Assembly: GCA_004557385.1 (NCBI GenBank)
Contig: SFEA01000039.1
Location: forward strand, 1-20,772
Length of the DNA: 20,772 bases
Origin: Bacteroidales bacterium
GTDB taxonomy: Bacteria; Bacteroidota; Bacteroidia; Bacteroidales; Muribaculaceae
Reading direction: 5' to 3'
In this document: positions 8,860 through 15,288 of the stretch, one piece after another
Layout: each line of letters starts with the position of its first letter
How positions within the stretch are numbered: the first letter of the stretch is position 1
The notes under the pieces: model-generated
What the model saw: the letters and a program-made list of their open reading frames with translations, nothing else
Database searches by the model: none
What the model was told of the DNA's origin: nothing
Translations under genes and position numbers: made by a program

Positions 8860-11152
8860 CAGTTTGTTAAGTTAGGTCGTTAATCTAACCAATATCAAAC
8901 GATATTCTCATGGTTTTCCCATGACGTTCAGACTATATCTTCATTGATTTCTCAATGTCAAGGCACTTCCATTTAAGGGGTTCTCACCCACCCACTTGGG
9001 CCGTACTCCTATTGCGAGCGTTTCACCTCGCCACGATTTTGGGATAGTCGTTGAGGGCAAGTTCTATTAAGAACAATTCCCTGCGGATTAAGCAATCCTT
9101 AGCGTTGTTACTATCGGTCGGTCATTACCCTCCCAAGTAGCTAAGGCTCTAAGCCACTTCCCGCATATTCGCCTTGATTTGGGGCACAAATTTACCCGCC
9201 TGCTGATTTAGATAGTAATCCTTCTCATTTGTTGTTAGTGTCGGCCAAATCTCTGCTACATCAGTCAACACATCATACAGACTGCGCAACTGACCGGCTT
9301 GGTCGAAAATAGCAATATTATGCTGTTTATACCAAGCAAGCAGATTTTGTCCCGTAGACGAGGACTCGTCTACAGTTTGATTCAAGCGACTCTGCACAGA
9401 AACCAAGCCGCGAGCCGCTTTAGCACCATTTCGAGTAATCTCAACGATGCCAGACATGAGCGCGTGTTAATCAAAGGGTGCTAACCTTTGACGATGTTTG
9501 TTAAAATCTCTTTGTAATTTCCATTATCCATCTTTCACGCAAGATATTTTAACAAACATACCTTACGGTTTCCCGCAAGACCAGACCATATCTTCCCCAT
9601 TATAGAGGCAGGGCGCTTCCACGATTAGCACCATCGTGTACTCTACTTGCTTCAGATGGTATATCTCCACCTTTATCTTAAACGCTTTCGATGGTCGTTG
9701 AACCTTATTGGGGGTTTCACCCCAATCTTGGCTGCTGATTGCCATGCCATATCGTTTATGGTTTAGGGTTCCAGCAATTCACCCTGTTTTACTTGACCCT
9801 ATATTTAAGCCAAGGACTCTTCGTAAGTATTGTTGCCAACTGCCAATGCAGCACTCGCCCTACCGATGTTTGTTGCCAGGTCGGCACTAGATAATGCCAT
9901 ATTGTTACTTATTTCGTTCACAGCGTTCACAATATGTTCACTATCTGCGGCAGTAAGATTAAACGCCTTCATCTGACTGATAATAAAATCAGCAGATTCA
10001 CCAGCGGTCAATGCCTCATCGGCAATATTTTGATAAAGACTTGCCACAAGAGCCAACTGTGCCGAATCTTCTTCTGAATATCCAGCCTTCTTAAAACTCG
10101 TTGCGGCATCAACCATCTCTGACGGTTATTTGTCCCAATCCGTCTCTATGACGCCAAAATCATTATCCAACTTATCCTCTTTCTTTACCTGCTGGACACG
10201 CCGCTTATTCAACTCCTCATTGGTGGGTCGCGGCTTATTGCTACAACTCTTAGCAATCTCGACAATAAGCATAAAAGGGATGTAGATAAAGATAATACCC
10301 AAAAACAACAATGCAGACAACATGATAATTACCTCCTAATATTTATTGTATCTGCATTATAGCATAGATTGAGACAAATGTCAAGGGGTTTTCAATCCCT
10401 TCCCGAATAATTCTTCACCCTATATATTTGGAGGGTCGCCCTGTATATTCTGTTGACCTTTCCGCTCATCACGGCTTGGCGCCCAATCTGCCCTTTTGTC
10501 ACGAATATTATACAATAAACGAGACGCGGCGTTTAGGTGTTTCCACCATGCGCCATCCTTGTCGTTTTAATGATTTCTCACCAATGTGATTATCTGCACA
10601 TTTTTACTGGGAATTTATGCAGTAAAATCACATTTTTTCGCACTTAACTATCATCTCAAGTTTATGCTGTAGTGACAAGGCTCTTGAGGCTTTCAAGGGT
10701 TTAGGGGCTGTTCTCAGTGCTGGTTTACCATCCCATCACTCCGGCTCAGACCGATTTGGTTTACCGGTTCTTGCTACTTGCTTACCTGCCTTAGCAAGCT
10801 TGTCGACATATCTGTCCAATTCATCGCCAGACAAAGTACTGACCTTCTTAAACTCAGTCAGCGCTTCATCCATTTCCATCGTTTGTCCAACAAACGATTC
10901 AATGGCGCGAGTAGCAAGATTAAGCATCTCGCGATACTGTTGCCATGTTATGGACGCATCTTCAACTTTTTCATCTGTTTCCTTGACTTTATTGCCAAGG
11001 TCCCCCATGCTTTTGGCAGTATCATCTACTTGCTTATGATCAAGCTTGATTTCCAAGCCCTTGCTGACTTTTTCCAGTTGTTTCCGTATATCGTCAACAT
11101 CAAGCACGACTTTAGCAAGTATCTTAAAATCCGTGGTTGTATTAGTAGCCAT
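6157..11152 (-). CDS. Tape measure protein gene, four exons split by three group I introns (whole locus)
   Basis: Coding parts on the minus strand are 11152-10763, 10122-9808, 9460-9194 and 8859-6157. Joined, they encode 1224 residues, and every junction falls between codons. The protein sets tail length and is injected ahead of DNA. Residues about 1-330 are the conserved assembly domain that carries all the introns. After it come two hydrophobic segments (about 470-500 and nearby), a long coiled coil (about 880-1024), an Ala/Gly/Lys low-complexity stretch (about 1077-1114) and the C-terminal motif ALVGEQGPELRVLNRGDGIL. At about 1.5 A per residue the tail would be near 180 nm. Start ATG 11152 has AAGGA nine bases upstream and overlaps the resolvase gene. 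Read without splicing, the gene looks like four broken ORFs. Confidence 0.92.
8860..9193 (-). ncRNA. Group I intron 3 of the tape measure gene (334 nt, no ORF)
   Basis: The 5' cut follows GGT (9194). P1 pairs exon GGGU with intron GCCC (U.G at the cut). P10 pairs intron AUUUGU with the first exon-4 bases GCAAAU. The last base is G (8860). Core: P3 CAAGGC/GCCTTG, P4 TGCGG/CCGCA (P near 9165-9158, Q near 9087-9082), R CAACGACTA (9053-9045) with S AAGATATAGTC (8941-8931) for P7. P8 is CATTGA..TCAATG, and the P9 hairpin is TCATGG/CCATGA (8908-8924). The stretch TGGAAGTGCCTTG matches TGGAAGCGCCCTG in intron 2, so the two are related. Splicing restores YYLNQQAG-ANQTQNLAAAL, the continuity normal for this family. 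Confidence 0.95.
9194..9460 (-). CDS. Tape measure exon 3 (residues 236-324)
   Basis: This 89-codon exon runs from LMSGIVEITRNGAKAARGLV to YYLNQQAG (codon GGT). It contains the conserved tape measure stretch ending in 'Y-L-N-x-Q-A-G'. The ATG at 9457 is internal: it has no Shine-Dalgarno sequence and follows the intron end by four bases. Reading on into intron 3 adds 14 foreign codons (KFVPQIKANMREVA) before a stop at 9149. Confidence 0.92.
9461..9807 (-). ncRNA. Group I intron 2 of the tape measure gene (347 nt, no ORF)
   Basis: The 5' cut follows GCT (9808). P1 is 7 bp, exon CUUGGCU with intron GGUCAAG, with U.G at the site. The 3' end is a G (9461) before CTC ATG. Core elements: P AATTGCTGGAA with Q AATCAGCAGCC (P4 TGCTG/CAGCA), P3 CAGGG/CCCTG, R CAACGACCA (9700-9692) with S AAGATATGGTC (9594-9584) for P7, and a P9 hairpin closed by a GAAA tetraloop (9562-9579). 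Toward the 3' end lie a 13-bp perfect stem (9495-9507 with 9546-9558) and a hairpin TCAAAGG/CCTTTGA (9471-9491), as in P9.1/P9.2 extensions. P10 is not evident. The core is of IA type, as in phage introns. The splice points restore ESLALMSGIVEIT. Confidence 0.93.
9808..10122 (-). CDS. Tape measure exon 2 (residues 131-235)
   Basis: The exon runs from SEMVDAATSFKKAGYSEED to NNTYEESLA (codon GCT). It is a 105-codon helical segment with the 'A-x-FKKAG' and 'AKAFN/MKAFNLTA' style of the conserved tape measure core. Upstream in frame is a stop, and downstream the frame ends at once in TAA (9807-9805), which belongs to intron 2. It has no start codon or ribosome binding site of its own. Confidence 0.9.
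10126..10323 (-). CDS. Intron-encoded small single-pass membrane protein (65 residues)
   Basis: ATG 10323 has a full AGGAGGT site (10337-10331) seven bases upstream and its own consensus promoter. Residues about 2-23 are one hydrophobic helix (LSALLFLGIIFIYIPFMLIV). A basic stretch follows (KSCSNKPR), predicting N-out/C-in, then a charged hydrophilic tail ending DNDFGVIETDWDK. It has no GIY-YIG, HNH, LAGLIDADG or other nuclease motif, and is too small for a homing endonuclease. The stop codon lies 3 bases from the intron 3' end, with no terminator, so its transcript would read into exon 2. Candidate roles are superinfection exclusion, another lysogeny- or early-expressed membrane function, or a lysis modulator. 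The function is unknown. Confidence 0.85.
   Translation of the reverse strand: MLSALLFLGIIFIYIPFMLIVEIAKSCSNKPRPTNEELNKRRVQQVKKEDKLDNDFGVIETDWDK
10356..10384 (-). promoter_or_regulatory. Perfect sigma-A promoter inside intron 1
   Basis: On the minus strand, TTGACA (10384-10379) and TATAAT (10361-10356) are separated by exactly 17 bases. A TGC extended -10 lies directly before TATAAT. Transcription should start near 10349, upstream of the AGGAGGT site of the 65-residue ORF. The -35 box overlaps the 3' arm of the intron P9 stem. It is the only consensus-quality promoter I found in the window. Confidence 0.9.
10763..11152 (-). CDS. Tape measure exon 1 (residues 1-130)
   Basis: The exon starts MATNTTTDFKILAKVVLDVD and ends KQVARTG with codon GGT. 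Reading on into the intron gives eight foreign codons (KPNRSEPE) and a stop at 10736. The KQVARTG end is normally followed in this family by a (S/T)E(M/L) segment, which is exactly what exon 2 supplies. Confidence 0.9.
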
Positions 11153-11675
11153 ATCTCACCATCCTTTGCTTGTGATTTTTGGCTTTAATGATTTGGCTCC
11201 AGCCGATAAGTATAGCCTCCGCCTCATCATCATCATTTTTACTGCTTGTCGGCGATATCCACTGCAAATCAAGCCCAAATATATCGTTTGCCATGTATAC
11301 CGCCTTTTCTTTCATAACGTCACGCTTCATACCAGCGCGTGTGCCGTCAAATAGCCCAAGGTCATGCCGCCAGTTGCTTGGCAGTAAGAACATCGGCTTA
11401 ATTTTGAATCCTGCGCAAAGACTCAAAATCATGCCGTGTACCGCGCCAAGTTTGACGATTGTATTTTTCCCGTCTTTCAGCGGCACATCCTCTGATATGA
11501 CAACTGCGGGATTGTATTGACGGAATAAATCAGCCAGCGCCATAGTCTCGTCCATAATCCTATCGCGCCAATCATCGCCATGCGGCTTAATTTTTCCATG
11601 AGCCGTCAATTTGTCGCCATCATACACGGCATAGCCCGTGCAAGACGTTGAGGCGTCAATCGAAATAATCACCAT
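11142..11675 (-). CDS. RuvC-like Holliday junction resolvase (RNase H fold)
   Basis: This 177-residue protein begins with the RuvC-family first strand (MVIISIDASTSCTGYAVY). The catalytic Asp is at position 7, as in cellular RuvC. A second acidic site is E62 (VVISEDVPL). The C-terminal acidic cluster is D148-D150 with E151 and E153 (KNDDDEAEAI), filling the role of the DxxD motif. All the acidic residues needed for two-metal catalysis are therefore present. Phage enzymes of this kind resolve branched DNA before packaging. It starts 7 bases inside the previous gene, and its last 11 bases overlap the tape measure start at 11152. An endonuclease inside a tail cluster is unusual. Family call good, cellular role inferred. 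Confidence 0.85.
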   Translation of the reverse strand: MVIISIDASTSCTGYAVYDGDKLTAHGKIKPHGDDWRDRIMDETMALADLFRQYNPAVVISEDVPLKDGKNTIVKLGAVHGMILSLCAGFKIKPMFLLPSNWRHDLGLFDGTRAGMKRDVMKEKAVYMANDIFGLDLQWISPTSSKNDDDEAEAILIGWSQIIKAKNHKQRMVRYGY

Positions 11676-12211
11676 CCCGGCATAGTCACCTCCAGCCCTT
11701 GCCGCGTAAAGCCATCTTTAAGCCATACAAATATCTGCCGCCTATCACATACCTTGACCAGCATTTCCCACACATTGTCATCGTGCCTCCATACCGAACT
11801 GTCGCCAAATAGGTCGCCTGTGTTCCCATAGTACAGAATATCGGCAAGATAATCACGCACATCACCCCATGCCTCTTTGGCCGCAGACAGGTCGGCGCCA
11901 GTCACAAGGTTACGGTCGGGGGTGCCATGCTGTCCCAACGCCGAATTATATGTCATCGCACTTGAGTCGTATGTAAATTGATAGTCGACAGAATTGCCGC
12001 TTATGCCGTATTTAGTGGTCGGCTCATATTTCCACGCCTTGGCAAATTGTCCCGTGCGCTGGTATACAGTCGGTGTATAATCCGCATAGATTTCCTCGTT
12101 TATTAATTTCTCATTATAATCATAAATCTGCTGCATCATATACTCAACGGCATTTCTAATCATTGGCATCAATGCGCGACGAACTTGTGCCTCATTTCTG
12201 CACTCCGCCAT
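11669..12211 (-). CDS. HK97 gp10-like / tail-completion type protein
   Basis: This 180-residue protein starts at ATG 12211 inside the end of the previous gene. A helical N-terminus is followed by ADYTPTVYQRTGQFAKAWK. This resembles the 'Y-x-R-T-G-x-hydrophobic' signature of HK97 gp10-like and minor capsid/tail-completion proteins. The C-terminal half is Trp- and Asp-rich and ends LEVTMPGW. Such proteins normally join the tail tube to the neck. The gene overlaps the next one by 7 bases, so the two are translationally coupled. Confidence 0.5.
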   Translation of the reverse strand: MAECRNEAQVRRALMPMIRNAVEYMMQQIYDYNEKLINEEIYADYTPTVYQRTGQFAKAWKYEPTTKYGISGNSVDYQFTYDSSAMTYNSALGQHGTPDRNLVTGADLSAAKEAWGDVRDYLADILYYGNTGDLFGDSSVWRHDDNVWEMLVKVCDRRQIFVWLKDGFTRQGLEVTMPGW

Positions 12212-12584
12212 CTTTCTTCACCATGCCCTCCAACTTTTCGGCATATTTGGGCAATTCATTGGCAACCTGCGCCAGCAACTTAATCCAAGAGGACTCATAA
12301 GCAATCGCTCTCTCAATCTCGAACACATTGCTAATATGACTGGTCACATCATCAATCAGACCACATCCATACAGCAGATCATGCGGCGTTTCAAGGTCGT
12401 CATTAGTCATATCTGTGCAGAGCTGCAAAATGCCCATATCAATAATCTGCTGCCGTTCAGCCCAGCTCATATCAGGCTTAATCGCATTGGCAATCGCCTG
12501 AATTTCTGCCAGCGTCAAAAACGGCTTAACATTGATGTCGTACTTGTCAAGATGTACCATCTTAATATCATTAATTTCCTTCAT
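12192..12584 (-). CDS. Putative tail assembly chaperone-like protein
   Basis: This 130-residue protein starts at ATG 12584, with AGAAGG just upstream. It is helical, with the pattern VKPFLTLAEIQAIANAI, then WAERQQIIDMGILQLCTDM and a Leu-rich C-terminal helix. The pattern is similar in style to small proteins encoded before the tape measure gene in Bacillota phages. Its position fits a tail assembly chaperone that coats the tape measure protein. I see no programmed frameshift product: the next gene starts independently at 12211 with a 20-base overlap. The role is inferred from position. Confidence 0.5.
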   Translation of the reverse strand: MKEINDIKMVHLDKYDINVKPFLTLAEIQAIANAIKPDMSWAERQQIIDMGILQLCTDMTNDDLETPHDLLYGCGLIDDVTSHISNVFEIERAIAYESSWIKLLAQVANELPKYAEKLEGMVKKDGGVQK

Positions 12585-12607
12585 TGCCTTCTAATTTCCT
12601 TTCATTC

Positions 12608-13009
12608 TCAAAATTTTACAAACTGCGCCACATAGAGTCCACCAAAGCCGATAATGGTGCAAATCCACGGCCAGTTTCTCTTAAAGAAAGCGCGGATGTC
12701 AAATTTTCCAGCATCTTCCAATGCGTTCACTTTGTTTTCAACGGCACTTAATTTCTCGTCCGTCTTTTTATTCGCCACATCAAAACTCTCTTTCATTTTG
12801 GCCATTTCGCTCGACTGCCTATCCATCTTGTCGTTCAATTTAACCATTGACAACTGCACGTCCTGCATTGTCTGCGTAAGTACCTCATTGCTTGTTATAC
12901 TGCGGTCAATCAGGTCTTGCAGATATGGACGCGTGGATTCAAGCTGGGTAATGCGATGGTCATGGTCATCAAGTTTGGCATAAATCTTGCTGTTTTCGCC
13001 ATCAGCCAT
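12608..13009 (-). CDS. Coiled-coil protein with C-terminal membrane anchor (XhlA/holin-like layout)
   Basis: This 133-residue protein starts at ATG 13009 behind GAGGT. Residues about 8-100 are a continuous charged coiled coil (KLDDHDHRITQLES, then KMDRQSSEMAKMKESF). A basic patch (FFKRN) and one C-terminal hydrophobic segment (about 113-131, WICTIIGFGGLYVAQFV) follow. This cytoplasmic coil plus tail anchor matches the layout of haemolysin-XhlA-type proteins that work with holins. The place between tail tube and tape measure genes is unusual for a lysis gene, so a membrane-linked assembly or entry role is equally possible. Confidence 0.65.
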   Translation of the reverse strand: MADGENSKIYAKLDDHDHRITQLESTRPYLQDLIDRSITSNEVLTQTMQDVQLSMVKLNDKMDRQSSEMAKMKESFDVANKKTDEKLSAVENKVNALEDAGKFDIRAFFKRNWPWICTIIGFGGLYVAQFVKF

Positions 13010-13020
13010 TTCTCGCTACC

Positions 13021-13317
13021 TCACTCTCGTATTTTATATTCGCCGGATTTTAATTGTTTCACGCGGACATAAAGAGGTGTGTGGTCAAATGGGTTCTTAA
13101 CTCGAATCGTCTGTTCTCCCAAATCAATATATAGCCATCCCTTGCGTTCTTCTCGCACACGCTTATACCCCTTTGGTACTGCGGCATCACGCTTGACCTT
13201 ACAGTCATCTGGCATATATTTATTATCGCGCCATGTGCCGGTATCTGGACACAGGTATCGCCACGGGCACACAGATTGGGTGATTTGGCAGACGTTGTTG
13301 TCTACATACTCGCACAT
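13021..13317 (-). CDS. Small Cys-rich protein, unknown
   Basis: This 98-residue protein starts at ATG 13317 behind AAGGTG. The first 40 residues contain five Cys (positions 2, 10, 17, 23 and 39), including a CPWRYLCP segment that could bind a metal. The C-terminal half is basic and beta-rich (GWLYIDLGEQTIRVKNPF). It is the first gene after the terminator. The function is unknown. A zinc-stabilised fold is inference. Confidence 0.65.
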   Translation of the reverse strand: MCEYVDNNVCQITQSVCPWRYLCPDTGTWRDNKYMPDDCKVKRDAAVPKGYKRVREERKGWLYIDLGEQTIRVKNPFDHTPLYVRVKQLKSGEYKIRE

Positions 13318-13341
13318 ATAGCTTCACCTTTTATGCAAATT

Positions 13342-13382
13342 AAAAAATAGGGCAACCTGCTAAAGAAAAACAAGTTGCCCTA
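13342..13382 (-). terminator. Intrinsic terminator after the major tail protein
   Basis: The arms 13348-13359 and 13371-13382 form a 12-bp stem (one G.U pair) with an 11-base loop. Six minus-strand T residues (13347-13342) follow directly. It is oriented for minus-strand transcripts only. I see no promoter between it and the next gene, so downstream genes probably depend on read-through or antitermination. Confidence 0.9.
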
Positions 13383-13393
13383 AATAGGCCGAA

Positions 13394-14452
13394 TTAGCCC
13401 ACGGTCACATAGATGTACGCGGGTTCGACATTGGCGTAACCGGTCAGGGTCACAGAAATAACGGAATCGGCAGCCGCAGCAGTAACAACGCCCTTATTGT
13501 CAACGGAGGCATCACCGCTAACCTTAGTAAAGGTGAAGTTGCTGTTGTCCTTACGCTGAGAGGCAACGTTGTTGCCGTATACAACGCGGATAATAGCAGT
13601 CTCAGTCTCGCCGTTAGCCAGCTCCATATTGGAGTTTTCGGCAGCCAGAGCCACGACCGCATCCTGCCATTTGTCACCAAACACCTGCTCGGTCATAGTG
13701 CCGTAAACGGCCTCCTCGGCGCAGCTCTCGCCGCTGGTATAACGGAACGCGGTACCACTCAGCTGGGTAGGAGCAGAGCTGGTGGCATTCAGCGTCAAAT
13801 CCTGAGAGGGGTCAAGTCCCAGACGAGGAATATCGGTAATCAGGCGACCAATAACAGACGCGCCAGAGTCCTTATTCACATCGGCATTATACAGGTCGTT
13901 AATGATGACAACGTGCAGCTCGTCGGGATTGAAGTCGGCGGGGATGGTCATCATCCGGGCGTTCTCATCCATGTACGGGTACTTAATGCAATATACCTCG
14001 TTGACCTTAGAGCCGTTGATAGCCATGTAATACTTGCCGCTAACCTCGGAAATGGCACCAATAGACCAAGCCTCGGCACCCGGCTTCTTGTACCAGCCCA
14101 GCATGGTGCCGTTGAAAGAAGCGGGCTTGTTGACCAGCTCGATAGAGCCAGCAGTCACAATAGTCTCGCCAGCAGCGCCAGACTCATAAATAGAAGTGCC
14201 GCCCTGCTCAATGGTGGTGCCCAGCGTCCAAGCCAGATACTCCAGCTTAAAGGTCGCATTAGTCAGCGTCACATTCAGAGTGGAATCGCTAAACCAACGG
14301 CCCAGCAGAGGATTGGACTTGCCGCCACGAACCTCATTGGGGGAGGCGCTGAAGCTGAACGTGTTTTCGGTCAAAACGGTGCTTTGACCGACAAACTCAT
14401 CGCCCTTAAAGATAAGAGCATGACCCACGTTCGCAAGGAATCTTTCAGCCAT
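13394..14452 (-). CDS. Major tail (tube) protein with C-terminal Ig-like domain
   Basis: This 352-residue protein starts at ATG 14452 after AAGGAGGA. The N-terminal ~260 residues are Thr-, Ser-, Asn- and Gly-rich and beta-strand rich, as in tail tube proteins (VTLTNATFKLEYLAWTLG). The last ~80 residues form an Ig-like (BIg2-type) domain ending VVTAAAADSVISVTLTGYAN and a final strand. An add-on Ig domain on the tube protein is common in siphophages and gives a knobbed tail surface. Codons are biased like those of the capsid gene, and an intrinsic terminator follows at once. Both fit a very abundant virion protein. Confidence 0.8.
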   Translation of the reverse strand: MAERFLANVGHALIFKGDEFVGQSTVLTENTFSFSASPNEVRGGKSNPLLGRWFSDSTLNVTLTNATFKLEYLAWTLGTTIEQGGTSIYESGAAGETIVTAGSIELVNKPASFNGTMLGWYKKPGAEAWSIGAISEVSGKYYMAINGSKVNEVYCIKYPYMDENARMMTIPADFNPDELHVVIINDLYNADVNKDSGASVIGRLITDIPRLGLDPSQDLTLNATSSAPTQLSGTAFRYTSGESCAEEAVYGTMTEQVFGDKWQDAVVALAAENSNMELANGETETAIIRVVYGNNVASQRKDNSNFTFTKVSGDASVDNKGVVTAAAADSVISVTLTGYANVEPAYIYVTVG

Positions 14453-14466
14453 GTATTATATCCTCC

Positions 14467-15288
14467 TTAAAGATTATTTTGTTGTAGTAATTTTTCGACA
14501 TGGGACGTACCATCGCCTTGGCTTACATTGGCAATCATGCCATCGCCGCCAAACGATTTCTTGTACTTGCCCATGCTTGTAATATATCCATCGTACTTTT
14601 CCTTCTTATTGCGGTATATCCAATGCTCAGCATCTTTAACACCGTATTTCAAGGACAAAGCACGAGTGGTCAAGAAGTCAACCTCGCCGGACACTTCCTC
14701 AAAAACGCCCTGATGTTCCCTAAACGTCATCTTTTTCTGTTGCTCTTTAGTAATCCCTGTATGCGCGGTTATTATGTTCATCTTGCGCTCAAGTGTCGGG
14801 AACTCTTTGCCAAAATTCTTAACAGCGTCAACCTCGTCCATCATTTTGCGGAACTCGGGATTGACATAGGCGTCGTCATAGTGTAATATATTCTGGTAGC
14901 AAATAATCCTGCTGATTTCGTCGAATTTCTTTGCCGTGATTTGAACGCCATGCGTATCGTCATGTAAGACGGGTTTATTGCGCTCATTTAGCTCAAAATG
15001 CCATAGCGGCATATCAAGGCAGTAATACATGATGTTGGACAATTTATCCACAAACAGCTCGTCTGCCTCGGCTATCACGCGCACCATATATTCAAGATAC
15101 GACATCTGGATAATCTCTGGGTCTGAGGACGAGTTCTTATCATGTTGCAGGATATCAATGCTTGCCAAAAATACATCAGCCTCGGTAAGCATAACCGGCT
15201 TTATTTGTAGCTCTATGTCACCAACCTTATAAGGTACAGGCTTGTCGAATGTAAAGTATGCCCGTTGCAGGAAGTCAATATTAACCAT
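14467..15288 (-). CDS. Uncharacterised tail-region protein (273 residues)
   Basis: The frame is open upstream to 15387, but ATG 15288 is chosen. It has AAGGA about ten bases upstream, and the longer version would overlap the previous gene by more than 100 bases with a low-quality Arg/Pro/Ser-rich extension. The protein starts MVNIDFLQRAYFTFDKP. A beta-rich N-terminal domain (IELQIKPVMLTEADV) is followed by a mostly helical charged region and a basic, Lys- and Tyr-rich C-terminal part. It sits directly before the major tail protein. The helical, soluble style would suit a tail-assembly or chaperone-like factor, but I do not recognise it. Confidence 0.65.
   Translation of the reverse strand: MVNIDFLQRAYFTFDKPVPYKVGDIELQIKPVMLTEADVFLASIDILQHDKNSSSDPEIIQMSYLEYMVRVIAEADELFVDKLSNIMYYCLDMPLWHFELNERNKPVLHDDTHGVQITAKKFDEISRIICYQNILHYDDAYVNPEFRKMMDEVDAVKNFGKEFPTLERKMNIITAHTGITKEQQKKMTFREHQGVFEEVSGEVDFLTTRALSLKYGVKDAEHWIYRNKKEKYDGYITSMGKYKKSFGGDGMIANVSQGDGTSHVEKLLQQNNL

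Larger units (their letters stand above)
10123..10762 (-). ncRNA. Group I intron 1 of the tape measure gene (640 nt, carries a small gene)
   Basis: The 5' site follows GGT (10763). P1 pairs exon CCGGU with intron GCCGG with a U.G at the cut. P10 pairs intron UCUGA, just before that guide, with the first exon-2 bases UCAGA. The intron ends in G (10123). Core signals: R-like CAACAGAATATAC (10455-10443), S-like AAGAATTATTC (10415-10405) forming P7 as GAATA/TATTC, and P8 ACCCT/AGGGT (10436-10432 with 10421-10417). A P6-like CCAAGCCG..CGGAAAGG resembles cyanobacterial tRNA introns. P9 AAGGG/CCCTT ends at the promoter of the internal gene. Peripheral helices include CCTTGTC/GACAAGG and TTTTACTG/CAGTAAAA. 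P3 and P4 are less certain. The 65-codon gene lies after P9, in the 3' domain. Intron 1 looks like a different subgroup from introns 2 and 3. Confidence 0.88.

Noticed and set aside
9563..9745. A 60-codon open frame inside intron 2
   Set aside because: It covers the P4-P9 core of the ribozyme, has no ribosome binding site and no protein-like pattern. The base pairing explains the sequence better.
8860..10762. Frameshift, assembly error or pseudogene as the cause of the split tape measure gene
   Set aside because: Each gap is hundreds of bases long, ends with G, has group I core sequences with covarying stems, and restores the frame exactly between codons.
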